A DNA stretch of 64,000 nucleotides from assembly GCA_902787715.1 (NCBI GenBank), contig CADAHQ010000008.1, positions 1 through 64,000 on the forward strand, in the 5' to 3' direction. The notes beneath the pieces were generated by a model that was not told the origin of the DNA, did not search any database, and saw only the letters and a list, made by a program, of their open reading frames with translations. A program made the position numbers and the translations under genes. Positions 34,252-43,329 of the stretch are shown here, piece after piece. Numbering within the stretch: position 1 is the first letter of the stretch; every line of letters begins with the position of its first letter. This stretch comes from an uncultured Lachnospiraceae bacterium (lineage in GTDB: Bacteria > Bacillota > Clostridia > Lachnospirales > Lachnospiraceae).

Positions 34252-35697
34252 ATGAAACGACAGAGAATTTTCCTGATTGTGACGGCCGTCGTGTTGGTCG
34301 GTGCGGTGAGTGGTCTCGTTTTCGCATTGTCGCAAAGAGACAAGGCAGGGAAAGAGAACACAATCGAGAGTGAGAACAAGAATACGATCGAGAACGAGAA
34401 CAAGAGCGAGAGCAAAAGCGAAAGCGAGGGCGAGAATAAAAGCGAAGGCGCGGGCGAGAACAAAAGCGAGGCCGAAATCAAGATCGAGTACGAGCTCCCG
34501 GAGGTGCCGGAGGGCAGCGTTTTAGTATGGCAGCGAACAGCGGAGTACAAGGATTCTGTTCTTGCGGGCGAATACACGTATGATGAGTACGGCCGCTGTG
34601 TGAAGAAAGAGATGTTTGTCTTCGGATATCCCAATGGGTTAAAGGAAACAACAATCGAGTACGATGAAGTGACTCACCAAACGACAGAAACAAGTCTGCA
34701 CGCATATGATGACGGAAGGATTTATCAAAAAGAATGCCGGGTATATTCCGGGAATGGGGACGTAATCAGCTCCTGCGAATGGAGAGTCGAGGAAGACAGG
34801 TTCGTTAAGTCACTTGAGAATTTCTATGAACCTTCTGCTGACGGAAAGCACGAATACATTGCCAATGTCTGGTATTCCGATGGATATGTCGCGCAAGTGG
34901 AGTGGTGGGAATACAGCGAGGACAGGAGGTCGCGATTCTACAGAAAGGCTGACTTAAAAGGTGCGGGGGAAAAATGCACGGACAATGATGACTGGCCGAC
35001 GATACGGGCAGCGGCAGAACGGAACGGAGTCCTTACAACGGTGGAGGAGTATGACGAACAGGGACGAATCGTAGCGAAGTTTGATGTCTGGAACGACGGA
35101 ACACGCGAGCAGATTGTCGGTACTGCGTATTTTGATGACGGATCAATGAAACAAACTGATCGCAGCGCTGATTACAGCGTCATCTACTCAGTTTATCCGA
35201 ATCTGGTATATCCGGTCAGATACTGGAATGCGCAGGGACGCTTGCTGAGTGAAAACTTTGTGCAAGAAGATACAGGGGAGGTGCTCGAATCCATTGAATA
35301 TGAGTATGAGGAATTGCCCTCGGGAGGGTACAGGGAAAACAGGTACAGTACAAGGGAAGGGGTACAACGTAAGCTGACAGGTTTCTGGGAATACGACAAG
35401 AACGACGCGGAGACCAAGACTGTCGAGATTAACGATGATGGTCGGGAAGTAATTACGCATCTCGTGACGTATGATGATCAGGGCCGGGTAATCCGGGAAG
35501 AATGGCCTTCGCTTGGGGATGATGTGATTGAATGGAAGTACGACCAATACGGGAATTGCGTCAAGATAAAAGACCAGACACTTTGGCGCGGAGGAGGAAC
35601 GACAACGGAATACGTATACACCCCGATTGTTCTGGAGAAGGACAAGGTCGCTTACGCCGAGTCATTTTACGATTTGTTCCGAAATCATGAACCCTGA
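34252..35697 (+). CDS. Membrane-anchored protein with KSE-rich linker and YD-like repeats
   Basis: 481 aa. One N-terminal transmembrane helix (about 6-26) is followed by a low-complexity Lys/Ser/Glu/Asn linker (about 33-78, repeats of ENKSE). The rest contains YD-like strand repeats (YDEYGRCVKKEMF, YDEQGRIVAKFD, YDDQGRVIREEW, YDQYGNCVKIKDQ). Repeat spacing resembles the lipoprotein at 30881, but the anchor differs. I chose ATG 34252, with AAGGAAAA upstream, over an upstream GTG. Codon use is more AT-rich than in neighbours. No catalytic domain; function unknown. Confidence 0.68.
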   Translation: MKRQRIFLIVTAVVLVGAVSGLVFALSQRDKAGKENTIESENKNTIENENKSESKSESEGENKSEGAGENKSEAEIKIEYELPEVPEGSVLVWQRTAEYKDSVLAGEYTYDEYGRCVKKEMFVFGYPNGLKETTIEYDEVTHQTTETSLHAYDDGRIYQKECRVYSGNGDVISSCEWRVEEDRFVKSLENFYEPSADGKHEYIANVWYSDGYVAQVEWWEYSEDRRSRFYRKADLKGAGEKCTDNDDWPTIRAAAERNGVLTTVEEYDEQGRIVAKFDVWNDGTREQIVGTAYFDDGSMKQTDRSADYSVIYSVYPNLVYPVRYWNAQGRLLSENFVQEDTGEVLESIEYEYEELPSGGYRENRYSTREGVQRKLTGFWEYDKNDAETKTVEINDDGREVITHLVTYDDQGRVIREEWPSLGDDVIEWKYDQYGNCVKIKDQTLWRGGGTTTEYVYTPIVLEKDKVAYAESFYDLFRNHEP

Positions 35698-35702
35698 TGT
35701 GC

Positions 35703-35737
35703 GGTATAATAACGCAGGAAGATCAACTTTTTTAAAA
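35703..35737 (+). repeat. 35-bp direct repeat with -10 box, copy 1
   Basis: Identical over 35 bp to 37320-37354. It begins GGTATAATAACGC, so it carries a perfect -10 box and the start of a leader, and lies 36 bp before the serpin gene. No convincing -35 box is seen at 17 bp. Confidence 0.85.
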
Positions 35738-35772
35738 ATTTACGAATAAAACAATTAAGGGGGACACTGCGT

Positions 35773-37269
35773 ATGAAGAGTTCTGATGAGCAGACGAATG
35801 ATTCATTCGAGCAAAACAATCCGAACACAAAGGATAACAAGAGAAACCGCGCAGCGGGAATCAAGGTTCTGATTCCCGTGTGCGCAACGTGCTGTGTGGC
35901 TTTGCTTGTGCTTGGCATCTGGAAATCCGGGTTGCTTCGGAGAAATCCGGGATCGAACAACACGGATGGTAAGGCCGGACAAGCGACCGTGACTCCGGGG
36001 GAAACAATCACCACACCCACACCGACCGATACCAACACCACACCGACGCCGACTGTTTCTACCGCCACGCCAACGCCGACACCGACCGAGATTCCGGTGG
36101 AATTGGAGAAAGCACAAGAGCTGACCGCGGGGTCCGCGGGGGAGCCGGCGGATATCAGGAAGATGGACGACACCATGCGCACGGCATACGAGACATTTGC
36201 ATACAAACTGTTCGCGCAGCTTCCAAAGGGCGAGTCGAGGATGATATCCCCATTTTCCGTATATGTGGCGCTCTGCATGCTGGCTAACGGCGCCGACGGA
36301 GAGACACTCGCGCAGTTGGATGAATTGCTCGGCTTGACCGCGGAGGAGCGCAACGCCTACCTGGCCGGGTGGCTTGGGGAACTCGAAGCGTTCCGCGATT
36401 CAAGCGACACCTTGCTCGCAAATGCGAATTCCGTCTGGATTCATGAAGGCATGGAGTCGGATGTGCACAAAGACTTTCTGGACATTTGCGCGCAGTATTC
36501 CAAGGCCGGTTTCTTTTCAGCGCCGATGGATGATTCCACTGTGAGGGACGTCAACGGCTGGGTGAAAGCCAAGACGATGAACATGATTGATCAACTCCTC
36601 AAGGAGTTATCGCCGCTGACCGCCACGATTCTTTTGAATGCAATCACATTCGACGCCAAGTGGCAAGAGGAGTTTGACGATACGCTGACCAGGGACGCTT
36701 CCTTCTATAAAGCGGACGGCACAACCGTGACTGTCGATATGATGGAGGGAGACGTGCCCGACGGGTATTTGGAAAACAGGCTCGCAACCGGTTTTATCAA
36801 GACGTATAAGGGCGGAGCGTTTTCGTACATCGCACTGGTTCCGAAGCGGGATGTCGAAGAAGTAAGCCTTGATCAGCTCCTGGCCTCACTGTCACCGGAG
36901 AGCATTCGTTCACTGATAGACAACAAGTATGACATAACGTGCGATGTTTACATGCCGAAGTATGAGAGTGATTACGGCCTCGATCTCGTCGACGTGTTGA
37001 AAGAGCTCGGTGTGACGGATGTATTTGACGAGAAAGCGGACCTTTCGCGAATGATCGGAGAACCGGAGGATGGCATCATTTTCGTGAGCTCGGTAATCCA
37101 TAAGACGCATATCAGCGTGGATGCGAAGGGAACCCAGGCAGCGGCTTCGACAGCTGTTATCAGCGAATGGAAAAGCGGGCCCCCGTGTGTTATACTTAAT
37201 CGCCCGTTTGTGTATATGATTGTGGATTCCGAAGGATTGCCGATTTTCCTCGGAACATACGAAGGATGA
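35773..37269 (+). CDS. Membrane-anchored serpin
   Basis: 498 aa. A cytoplasmic N-terminus, one transmembrane helix (about 31-50) and a Thr/Pro linker (about 65-112) present a serpin domain (about 125-498) outside the cell. Conserved serpin blocks include SPFSVYVALCMLANGA, NSVWIHEG, LLNAITFDAKW and the C-terminal NRPFVYMIVD. The hinge KGTQAAASTAV matches inhibitory serpins, with small residues before the reactive loop, so it should trap a serine or cysteine protease; the scissile bond is likely in the SEWKSGPP stretch. It may guard surface proteins from host or self proteases. It is bracketed by 35-bp direct repeats. Confidence 0.92.
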   Translation: MKSSDEQTNDSFEQNNPNTKDNKRNRAAGIKVLIPVCATCCVALLVLGIWKSGLLRRNPGSNNTDGKAGQATVTPGETITTPTPTDTNTTPTPTVSTATPTPTPTEIPVELEKAQELTAGSAGEPADIRKMDDTMRTAYETFAYKLFAQLPKGESRMISPFSVYVALCMLANGADGETLAQLDELLGLTAEERNAYLAGWLGELEAFRDSSDTLLANANSVWIHEGMESDVHKDFLDICAQYSKAGFFSAPMDDSTVRDVNGWVKAKTMNMIDQLLKELSPLTATILLNAITFDAKWQEEFDDTLTRDASFYKADGTTVTVDMMEGDVPDGYLENRLATGFIKTYKGGAFSYIALVPKRDVEEVSLDQLLASLSPESIRSLIDNKYDITCDVYMPKYESDYGLDLVDVLKELGVTDVFDEKADLSRMIGEPEDGIIFVSSVIHKTHISVDAKGTQAAASTAVISEWKSGPPCVILNRPFVYMIVDSEGLPIFLGTYEG

Positions 37270-37283
37270 CAAAAGCAGAGATT

Positions 37284-37307
37284 GCGGTCGTAAAATTTTA
37301 CGGCCGC
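37284..37307 (+). terminator. Terminator of the serpin gene
   Basis: GCGGTCGTAAAA pairs with TTTTACGGCCGC (one G-T pair), followed by TTTTTT. Confidence 0.88.
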
Positions 37308-37319
37308 GATTTTTTGCGT

Positions 37320-37354
37320 GGTATAATAACGCAGGAAGATCAACTTTTTTAAAA
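37320..37354 (+). repeat. 35-bp direct repeat with -10 box, copy 2
   Basis: Second copy of the serpin-upstream repeat, 1617 bp further on, now in front of the ECF sigma gene. The two genes thus share a -10 box and early leader. Confidence 0.85.
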
Positions 37355-37449
37355 CTTTTTCGGACATTTTTTTCGGCAAATGCAACCGTCTGCCCTCCTT
37401 TGACGGTCCATAGGGTGTAGGGGAAAGAAAATACTCGGAGGAGGAACCC

Positions 37450-38010
37450 ATGACAGACTCGGAAATCGTAATGTTATACCGAAATCGGGACGAAGAAGCG
37501 CTTCGGGAGACCATGCGGCGGTATCAGCCATACCTGATGAAAACCGCGCTGCAGATTTTGGGGGATGAGCAGGATGCGGAAGAATGTGTGAACGATACGT
37601 ATTACGCCGCATGGAACTCCATTCCCGAACACGACCCGGTCAATCTGCCCGCGTATCTTGCGAAGATTGCCAGGGAAAAAGCGATTGACCGCCTTCGTTA
37701 CCGGCAGCGCCAAAAGAGAATCGGAGCGGAATACGCGGTTTCGTTCGAAGAGTTGGGCGATGTCATCGCCGATACGGACGGGGCGGAATCGGAAGCCGAC
37801 GCTGCAAGACTTTCGGAGGCCATCTCGCGGTTTCTTAAAGATCTGCCGCCGGATGCACGGCATTTGTTCCTCGGAAGATATTTCTACTTTGACTCCCTGA
37901 AGGACACGGCGTCCTACTGCGGAATGAGCGAATCGAAGGCCAAGAGTATGCTCCACCGCACGCGCCGCAAACTCAAGAAGTACCTGAAAAAGGAGGGGTT
38001 TTATGAATAG
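37450..38010 (+). CDS. ECF-type RNA polymerase sigma factor (first)
   Basis: 186 aa. Region 2 (about 20-95: GDEQDAEECVNDTYYAAWNSIP, then REKAIDRLRYRQR) binds core polymerase and melts the -10; region 4 (about 125-180: FYFDSLKDTASYCGMSESKAKSMLHRTRRKLKKYL) is a helix-turn-helix reading the -35. No region 3, as expected for ECF factors. GGAGGAGG precedes the ATG. The stop overlaps the next ORF by 8 nt, so the pair is translationally coupled. Probably held by the downstream membrane protein until an envelope signal arrives. Confidence 0.92.
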   Translation: MTDSEIVMLYRNRDEEALRETMRRYQPYLMKTALQILGDEQDAEECVNDTYYAAWNSIPEHDPVNLPAYLAKIAREKAIDRLRYRQRQKRIGAEYAVSFEELGDVIADTDGAESEADAARLSEAISRFLKDLPPDARHLFLGRYFYFDSLKDTASYCGMSESKAKSMLHRTRRKLKKYLKKEGFYE

Positions 38011-39070
38011 AGAACAATTGCTTAACGCCATAGGGAACGTCGACGAATCGATGATTGACGAGATGGAGCAGCTGCGCAGAAGCGGCAAGGTTGTCACTCT
38101 CCCGTCTCAAACGGAAAATGCATCGCCTGTCGCAAAGAAACGCAGCAGACGCTTTGTGGTCTGCCTGGTTGCCTGCCTTGTGCTGGCCCTGGGCGGCATC
38201 GCCTACGCCGCTGCATCGCTGCTCTCCGGCGGCGACCTTACGGTCCGCGATATGCCGCAGGATGAACTTGACGAAATCATCAACAATATCGGCGGTGTTT
38301 CCATGCGATGGGGAGACGAACCCGCGCCGGCGGACTTCCCGATTCCCGCTGTGGGCGTCAAGATTCAGTACACGGTGCCGCAGGACCTTCGGATTCCGTA
38401 CACAAGCTTCACGGGGGATGTGTTGAACTGTGCGGCTGAATTTGACGAGCATAATTGCTCCTTTTTGGAGGACCCGGATGGTGGAAACTACAGCCATTTC
38501 TCTTTTGACAAAAAGAATCTCCCGTCCGTGGATGCCGGAATGCAGTATATCGGATACGCCGGTCTGAAATTCCCGACCGTATCGCTTCCGCAGGACGATG
38601 TTTCCGTTGAGGTTTACGGAACACGGACCCAGAACGGTGAGACCGTCAATGACGAAATCCGCCGGATTTACCTGATCGCATGTTTCAACAATTCGAATCA
38701 GGAAATCCCCGACGAAACCTACCGCGGAATCTACTATCTTCACACTTCCGCAAGCCTCCGCACCGAGAATTACCCGTGGGGTCCCGAGGACGTAAGTGCC
38801 GTTGATATGAGCGCACTGTTCGCCGAAGGCGCTCAGGTCACCTCCCAGACGGAGGATCGCATCGCCGCGAACCGTGAGTTCCGCGTCGTGACCTTGACCT
38901 ACACCTTCCCGGATGAGCATTCCGACGGGACCACATTGCCCGTTTGCCATCGCTATGTCTTCTGGCAGGAAAACAATGTGGTTTATACCCTGTCGATTCA
39001 TTATTCTCCGGAATCCGTGGCTGTTGCCGACAGCTTAATCTCCGAATGGATGAACGGCTTCGCTGACTGA
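38003..39070 (+). CDS. Membrane protein, likely anti-sigma partner (first)
   Basis: 355 aa. A cytoplasmic N-terminus (about 1-50) begins MNREQLLNAIGNVDESMIDEM and is followed by one membrane helix (about 51-70) and a ~280-aa outer domain of unknown fold. The arrangement, with overlap to an ECF sigma gene, matches Clostridial anti-sigma proteins. The N-terminus resembles that of the second pair (both read INxIGNxDExxI), which supports a shared sigma-binding role. The outer domain differs in sequence from its paralogue, suggesting different signals. Confidence 0.75.
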   Translation: MNREQLLNAIGNVDESMIDEMEQLRRSGKVVTLPSQTENASPVAKKRSRRFVVCLVACLVLALGGIAYAAASLLSGGDLTVRDMPQDELDEIINNIGGVSMRWGDEPAPADFPIPAVGVKIQYTVPQDLRIPYTSFTGDVLNCAAEFDEHNCSFLEDPDGGNYSHFSFDKKNLPSVDAGMQYIGYAGLKFPTVSLPQDDVSVEVYGTRTQNGETVNDEIRRIYLIACFNNSNQEIPDETYRGIYYLHTSASLRTENYPWGPEDVSAVDMSALFAEGAQVTSQTEDRIAANREFRVVTLTYTFPDEHSDGTTLPVCHRYVFWQENNVVYTLSIHYSPESVAVADSLISEWMNGFAD

Positions 39071-39100
39071 CCCTTTAGTCAAGATAATACCAATACCCAA

Positions 39101-39138
39101 ACGACCGTCGGGGCGTGTATATGCGCCCCGGCGGCCGT
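39101..39138 (+). terminator. Terminator of the first sigma/anti-sigma pair
   Basis: ACGACCGTCGGGGCG and CGCCCCGGCGGCCGT pair with few mismatches around 8 nt, followed by TTTTCTT. Confidence 0.88.
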
Positions 39139-39269
39139 TTTCTTATGTTCTTTCGGAAAATCATCTGATAATCTTTCGAAAATCATGGTACAATGTTTGA
39201 GACCGATGCCCGCGAAAACCGTACTTAATGGGTGAAAGCGCTTTCGGAATACGCGAAAGGAGGAACGCC

Positions 39270-39824
39270 ATGGACGACGCGAAGATAATCGAGCTCTGCT
39301 TTGCGCGGAATGAAGAGGCCGTGCGGGCCCTGGAGGAGAAATACGAGGGGCTTGCGAACAGCATCGCTTACAACATCCTGCAAAACCGTGAGGACGCCGA
39401 GGAGTGTGTCAACGACACGTTAAATGCAGTCTGGAACGCGATACCGCCGGCTCAGCCGACGAATCTCACGGCATTTGTCGCGGGGGTTGCACGGAACCAG
39501 TCCCTCAAGCGCCTGTCGCACCTGACAAGCAAGAAGCGAAGCGCCGGCACGCTTGTGCCTCTCGAGGAACTCGCGGAAATTCTTCCGGACGAGCGATTCG
39601 CCCCGGACGCCGACGACGGCGAAGTCAGCCGCCTGATCAGCTCTTTTCTCCGGGCACAAACCGCCGATGTCCGCAATGTCTTCCTCCGCCGCTACTATTT
39701 CTTCGACTCCGTCGCAGAAATCGCAAAGCGCTTTTCCTTCACCGAAAGCAAAGTGAAGAACCTCTTGTTCCGAACCCGGAACAAGCTTAAAGACTATCTG
39801 ACCAAGGAGGGCATCACCATATGA
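39270..39824 (+). CDS. ECF-type RNA polymerase sigma factor (second)
   Basis: 184 aa. Same layout as the first: region 2 with NREDAEECVNDTLNAVWNAIPPAQPTNLTAFVAGVARN and region 4 with RRYYFFDSVAEIAKRFSFTESKVKNLLFRTRNKLKDYL. The two are tandem paralogues. I chose ATG 39270 because GAAAGGAGG lies 6 nt upstream; an earlier in-frame ATG at 39228 has no site. It overlaps the next gene by 4 nt (ATGA). Confidence 0.92.
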   Translation: MDDAKIIELCFARNEEAVRALEEKYEGLANSIAYNILQNREDAEECVNDTLNAVWNAIPPAQPTNLTAFVAGVARNQSLKRLSHLTSKKRSAGTLVPLEELAEILPDERFAPDADDGEVSRLISSFLRAQTADVRNVFLRRYYFFDSVAEIAKRFSFTESKVKNLLFRTRNKLKDYLTKEGITI

Positions 39825-40888
39825 AAGCAAACCGAATCAACAATATTATCGGCAATCTGGACGAAGATCTCATTGCCGAGGCCGCAACGTCGGGAGTGGA
39901 CGCGGCTGAAAAGCTACCGGCTGCAGCATCGTCGGGCGCCGTAAAACCGGCCGCGGGAACGACCGCCGCGGCAAACCCGGCTGCAACACGCCGGCCTGCA
40001 TGGCTCTTCCGTGCTGCCGCTGTCGCCTGCTTCTGCCTTGCCATCGCCGGCATCGCCTGGGCGACCGGCCTTCTCTCGCCGAAAAAGGCCCCGGCGCCGG
40101 GGGACAACGTGGGTTACGACTTCACGAGCATTACCTTGGACACCGTGATAAACTATGTCATTCGCTACTCCCCGGAAACGGAAATCGGCCAATACAAGGC
40201 AACCTACAAGGAAATCGGCCACGGCGCAACGGGCAAAATCGGCGGTACCGCCGCTCTCTTCGGCGTGGATGTTACGTTGGAGGAGCTTGGAAATTACCTC
40301 GGGGAGGCTGCATTTGACGGCGAAGACGGAACCGAATGGTTCCGCCTCAAAGGCCGGCAGGACCTGCAGTATGTCATCAGCCGCAAGGACGGAAGCTACC
40401 ATCTCTGGGAATTCTTCCGCTTCGACCTCGACAAAAAATACCCCTTCGCCGACGTGATGAAATACGTGTACAACCTCAGTTCCGCCGATGACATCAGCGA
40501 GATCGTCGTGAAGCCGTCCCTTCGGGACAACACCACGGCAGGAAAAGAGATTCAGAAACAAATCGGCGTGCACTCGATCACCGACCGCGCAACCATCGAG
40601 CGCTTCTACGGCCTGCTGACGCAGGTTTCCCTCACGGACACCACTGGCATCTTCGACGCCGGTCCCGAGAGTTTCAAAGCCGAGCGCTATCTGGAAATCA
40701 AAACCAAGGACGGCCGAACCATCGACCCTCTGAAGTACGAAGGTATCGGCGGCCGCTTCTTCGAATTCGGCGGCCTCGTGTACAGCCTGCTCGCCGACGC
40801 CGACCGCGCATGGCTCGCGCAGCTGTTCTCCATCAACTACAACCCCGCCGCGCTGCAGCCCACCGCCACCCCGACCCCGATGCCGTAA
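39821..40888 (+). CDS. Membrane protein, likely anti-sigma partner (second)
   Basis: 355 aa, equal in length to the first partner. The cytoplasmic N-terminus (MKANRINNIIGNLDEDLIAEA) resembles it; an Ala-rich stretch leads to one membrane helix (about 62-82), then an outer domain (about 90-350) ending in a Thr/Pro tail (QPTATPTPMP). The ATGA overlap with the sigma gene signals coupling. It probably holds the second sigma factor at the membrane. The outer domain is unlike the first partner's. Confidence 0.75.
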   Translation: MKANRINNIIGNLDEDLIAEAATSGVDAAEKLPAAASSGAVKPAAGTTAAANPAATRRPAWLFRAAAVACFCLAIAGIAWATGLLSPKKAPAPGDNVGYDFTSITLDTVINYVIRYSPETEIGQYKATYKEIGHGATGKIGGTAALFGVDVTLEELGNYLGEAAFDGEDGTEWFRLKGRQDLQYVISRKDGSYHLWEFFRFDLDKKYPFADVMKYVYNLSSADDISEIVVKPSLRDNTTAGKEIQKQIGVHSITDRATIERFYGLLTQVSLTDTTGIFDAGPESFKAERYLEIKTKDGRTIDPLKYEGIGGRFFEFGGLVYSLLADADRAWLAQLFSINYNPAALQPTATPTPMP

Positions 40889-40989
40889 AGGGGCGGACTG
40901 GTGAGCCCTTGGCAGGGATGTCCACCGTGGGAATCTGATAAAGGCTTGGTGGGGGGACCTTGCTGAGAGAAGCTCTTTCTTGCAAGACA

Positions 40990-41027
40990 ACACGGGCGGA
41001 AGCCAGGTTTGTGGCTTCCGCCCGTGT
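40990..41027 (+). terminator. Terminator of the second sigma/anti-sigma pair
   Basis: 16-bp perfect stem (arms 40990-41005 and 41012-41027) followed by TTTTTT. Confidence 0.93.
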
Positions 41028-41076
41028 TTTTTTCGGAGTGCGGCGCGTGGCTTCCCGACCCTTGCCCGGCACAACC

Positions 41077-43308
41077 TCACTCCCCCGTCTTCCCGTACTC
41101 GAACCGCTTGAGTTCGCCGTAGTAGTCGAAGTAGTAGATGCAGCGGGCGTCGTGGTCGAGGGCGACGTAGGTGCCGTTCCACAGAGGCTTGAATGTTTCG
41201 TCCGTCGCTTCGAAGGAGTACTTCTTGCGGGAGTTCTCGGCGCCGGCCACGTAGAATTTCAGGGGGTTGAAGCCGTCGCGAGTCTTGCGCTCCTCATCGG
41301 TAAAGAGGAAGTAGGCAAGTTTGGGCTCGCGGGAGTCGGTCTCGCCCCAGGTCGGGTCGATCAGGTAGCCCTTGCCGTCGATGGTGACATAAACCCAGGC
41401 GTGGGAATCGTCACCGGCGGTGAGGCTGTCTCCGGCGGACTCCTCCACGTCAACGCCGACCTGCAGCAGAAGGTACTGGTAAAGGCAGGCGATCTCGTTG
41501 CAGATGCCGGTCTTTTCGATGAGGGCGCGATAGCCGCCCTGGCGTTCCATCCATTCCGTGCAGTGGGCAAGCATCTCGTAGTCGTAGGTGCAGTATTCCG
41601 TTAAGAACTCGTAGAGAGCGATGCATTTTTCGACGTCGTTGTAGTCGTCGCCGCAGGCGTTGTTGACAATCGTCATAATCTTTTCTTCAAATTCCCGCTG
41701 TTTCTGCATGTACTCTTCCTTCGGGATATTGTAGATGATCTCGCCTTTGCCGTCTTTGAAATCGCCCATGGATGTGAATTCCGAGCCTACCGGGTAGAAG
41801 AAGTGTCCGAGTCTTCCGACGCACCATCCCAGGGTGTCTATGTCGGGGCATTCAAACCAGTCCTCGCCTGCGCGGAGCGCGTCCACGTAGTTGAAAAGGG
41901 CCTGGCGGCGAGCCTCGCCGTGCTCCTCGCGGTAGAATTTCGACATCACGTGGGGCTTGAATTCGTAGTGACCGCCCGCGTTGTTGCGCATGTTCTCCGG
42001 GTGGATGCGCTTTCCGTCCTTCGGTGCCAACTCCGGCTGCTCCGCTACAGCAACAATAAACCGGTCGACAAATTCAATCTCCTGAACAATCTCGCTGAAA
42101 CTTTCCGCGGTCCCGTCGTCCTCTATAGCGTCCGGCGTGATATCGATGCCGAGCATCGATGCTGCCTTGAGCACTTGCGTAAGGCACGCGGTGGGGTCTT
42201 CCGTTTGGAAATCACAGAAGCCCGCGACGGGCGAGGATTTCTCGGGCATCCACAGAAAAACTTCCGTGCTTCCGTCCGCCTTTGCGGCGCAGAAGATGAC
42301 ACCGTCTCCGATGACGCCGTCCGCGCGCAGCTTGAGTTTCTCCGGAAAATCACTCTCCGCAAGGACTTCGGAGACGGTTCTTTTCTCCAAATCATACAGA
42401 CGGTACTCATTGTTTTCGGTTTCATCATCCACGGGAATCGTTCCGCGGCCGCAGAGCTTCGCGCCCCAGAGACACGCCGTCACTTCGCGGAGCCGGCTCT
42501 TGGGGAAGGCGATTCCCTTCCGGGCATCGCTCATCTCATGGAAGTTCCACGTGGCGGGAAGGGAACTGTCCATCATATAATCCCACCCGTACGGATAGCT
42601 GTACCGTGCGGAAATCCCCGTGGTGTCCGTTGCGGACGGCTCCGGTCCGAAGGCTGCTTCGCCGCCGTCCTTCGGGACGTAAAGATATGTGGTATCGCGA
42701 TTGACGGAAGTGGCGGTGAAGCACCATTTGCCGTCCGTGATTCCGAGGCATCTGCCGAGGAAAACCGAATCGTCAAGGGTGTAGGAACGGACCTCGGTCA
42801 GCGTATTGTCGTAGAGGCGGAGCGCATGCGCATCGATGTCCTCCAGAAGAACCGAGCCGTCGGCGAAAAGCATGGTGTAGCCCGTAAGGAACTTAGGCTC
42901 CAGGGTTTTGATCTCGCTGCTGACGAGCGGCTTTGCCAGCACCAGAGAGTTCTTCAGGGAAGTCTCCTGCCCGTCCGTCGAAGGGACAGCCTTCGAAATG
43001 GAGAAAAGCGCGTAGTCGCCGGCAACATCCTCACAGTAACACGACGTTTCCTCAGAAGGCGTCACGATGGGCAGGCGGTACACATTGTCGCGTCCGACCG
43101 TCTCGTAGGCCTGCTTTACAAAGGCGATTGTCGGTGTCGGTGAGGGGGTCGTCGTAGCGGGAACCGTTGTGACGGTGGGTGTGGCCGCATCGCTTCCGTT
43201 TTTCTTTGCTTTGTCCTTGCCGCACGCGGCCAATACGCCGCCGCACAGCAAAAAGAGCAGAAAGACTTTCAACAGTCTTGCTGATATTCGTTTGTTTTTC
43301 GTTTTCAT
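41077..43308 (-). CDS. Lipoprotein with transglutaminase-like domain (paralogue A)
   Basis: 743 aa. The lipobox GVLAAC and a Thr/Pro linker precede a ~300-aa repetitive beta region with a propeller-like strand rhythm (LLEDIDAHALRLYDNTL). A C-terminal transglutaminase-like domain follows with an apparent catalytic triad Cys 603 (GICNEIA), His 636 (DSHAWV) and Asp 651 (LIDPTWG). Such extracellular domains act as peptidases or cross-link formers. I chose ATG 43308, with GAAGGA at a workable distance; the earlier ATG is too close to that site. It lies 21 bp after its paralogue. Confidence 0.82.
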   Translation of the reverse strand: MKTKNKRISARLLKVFLLFLLCGGVLAACGKDKAKKNGSDAATPTVTTVPATTTPSPTPTIAFVKQAYETVGRDNVYRLPIVTPSEETSCYCEDVAGDYALFSISKAVPSTDGQETSLKNSLVLAKPLVSSEIKTLEPKFLTGYTMLFADGSVLLEDIDAHALRLYDNTLTEVRSYTLDDSVFLGRCLGITDGKWCFTATSVNRDTTYLYVPKDGGEAAFGPEPSATDTTGISARYSYPYGWDYMMDSSLPATWNFHEMSDARKGIAFPKSRLREVTACLWGAKLCGRGTIPVDDETENNEYRLYDLEKRTVSEVLAESDFPEKLKLRADGVIGDGVIFCAAKADGSTEVFLWMPEKSSPVAGFCDFQTEDPTACLTQVLKAASMLGIDITPDAIEDDGTAESFSEIVQEIEFVDRFIVAVAEQPELAPKDGKRIHPENMRNNAGGHYEFKPHVMSKFYREEHGEARRQALFNYVDALRAGEDWFECPDIDTLGWCVGRLGHFFYPVGSEFTSMGDFKDGKGEIIYNIPKEEYMQKQREFEEKIMTIVNNACGDDYNDVEKCIALYEFLTEYCTYDYEMLAHCTEWMERQGGYRALIEKTGICNEIACLYQYLLLQVGVDVEESAGDSLTAGDDSHAWVYVTIDGKGYLIDPTWGETDSREPKLAYFLFTDEERKTRDGFNPLKFYVAGAENSRKKYSFEATDETFKPLWNGTYVALDHDARCIYYFDYYGELKRFEYGKTGE

Positions 43309-43329
43309 ACTTCTCATTCCTTCAAATTG

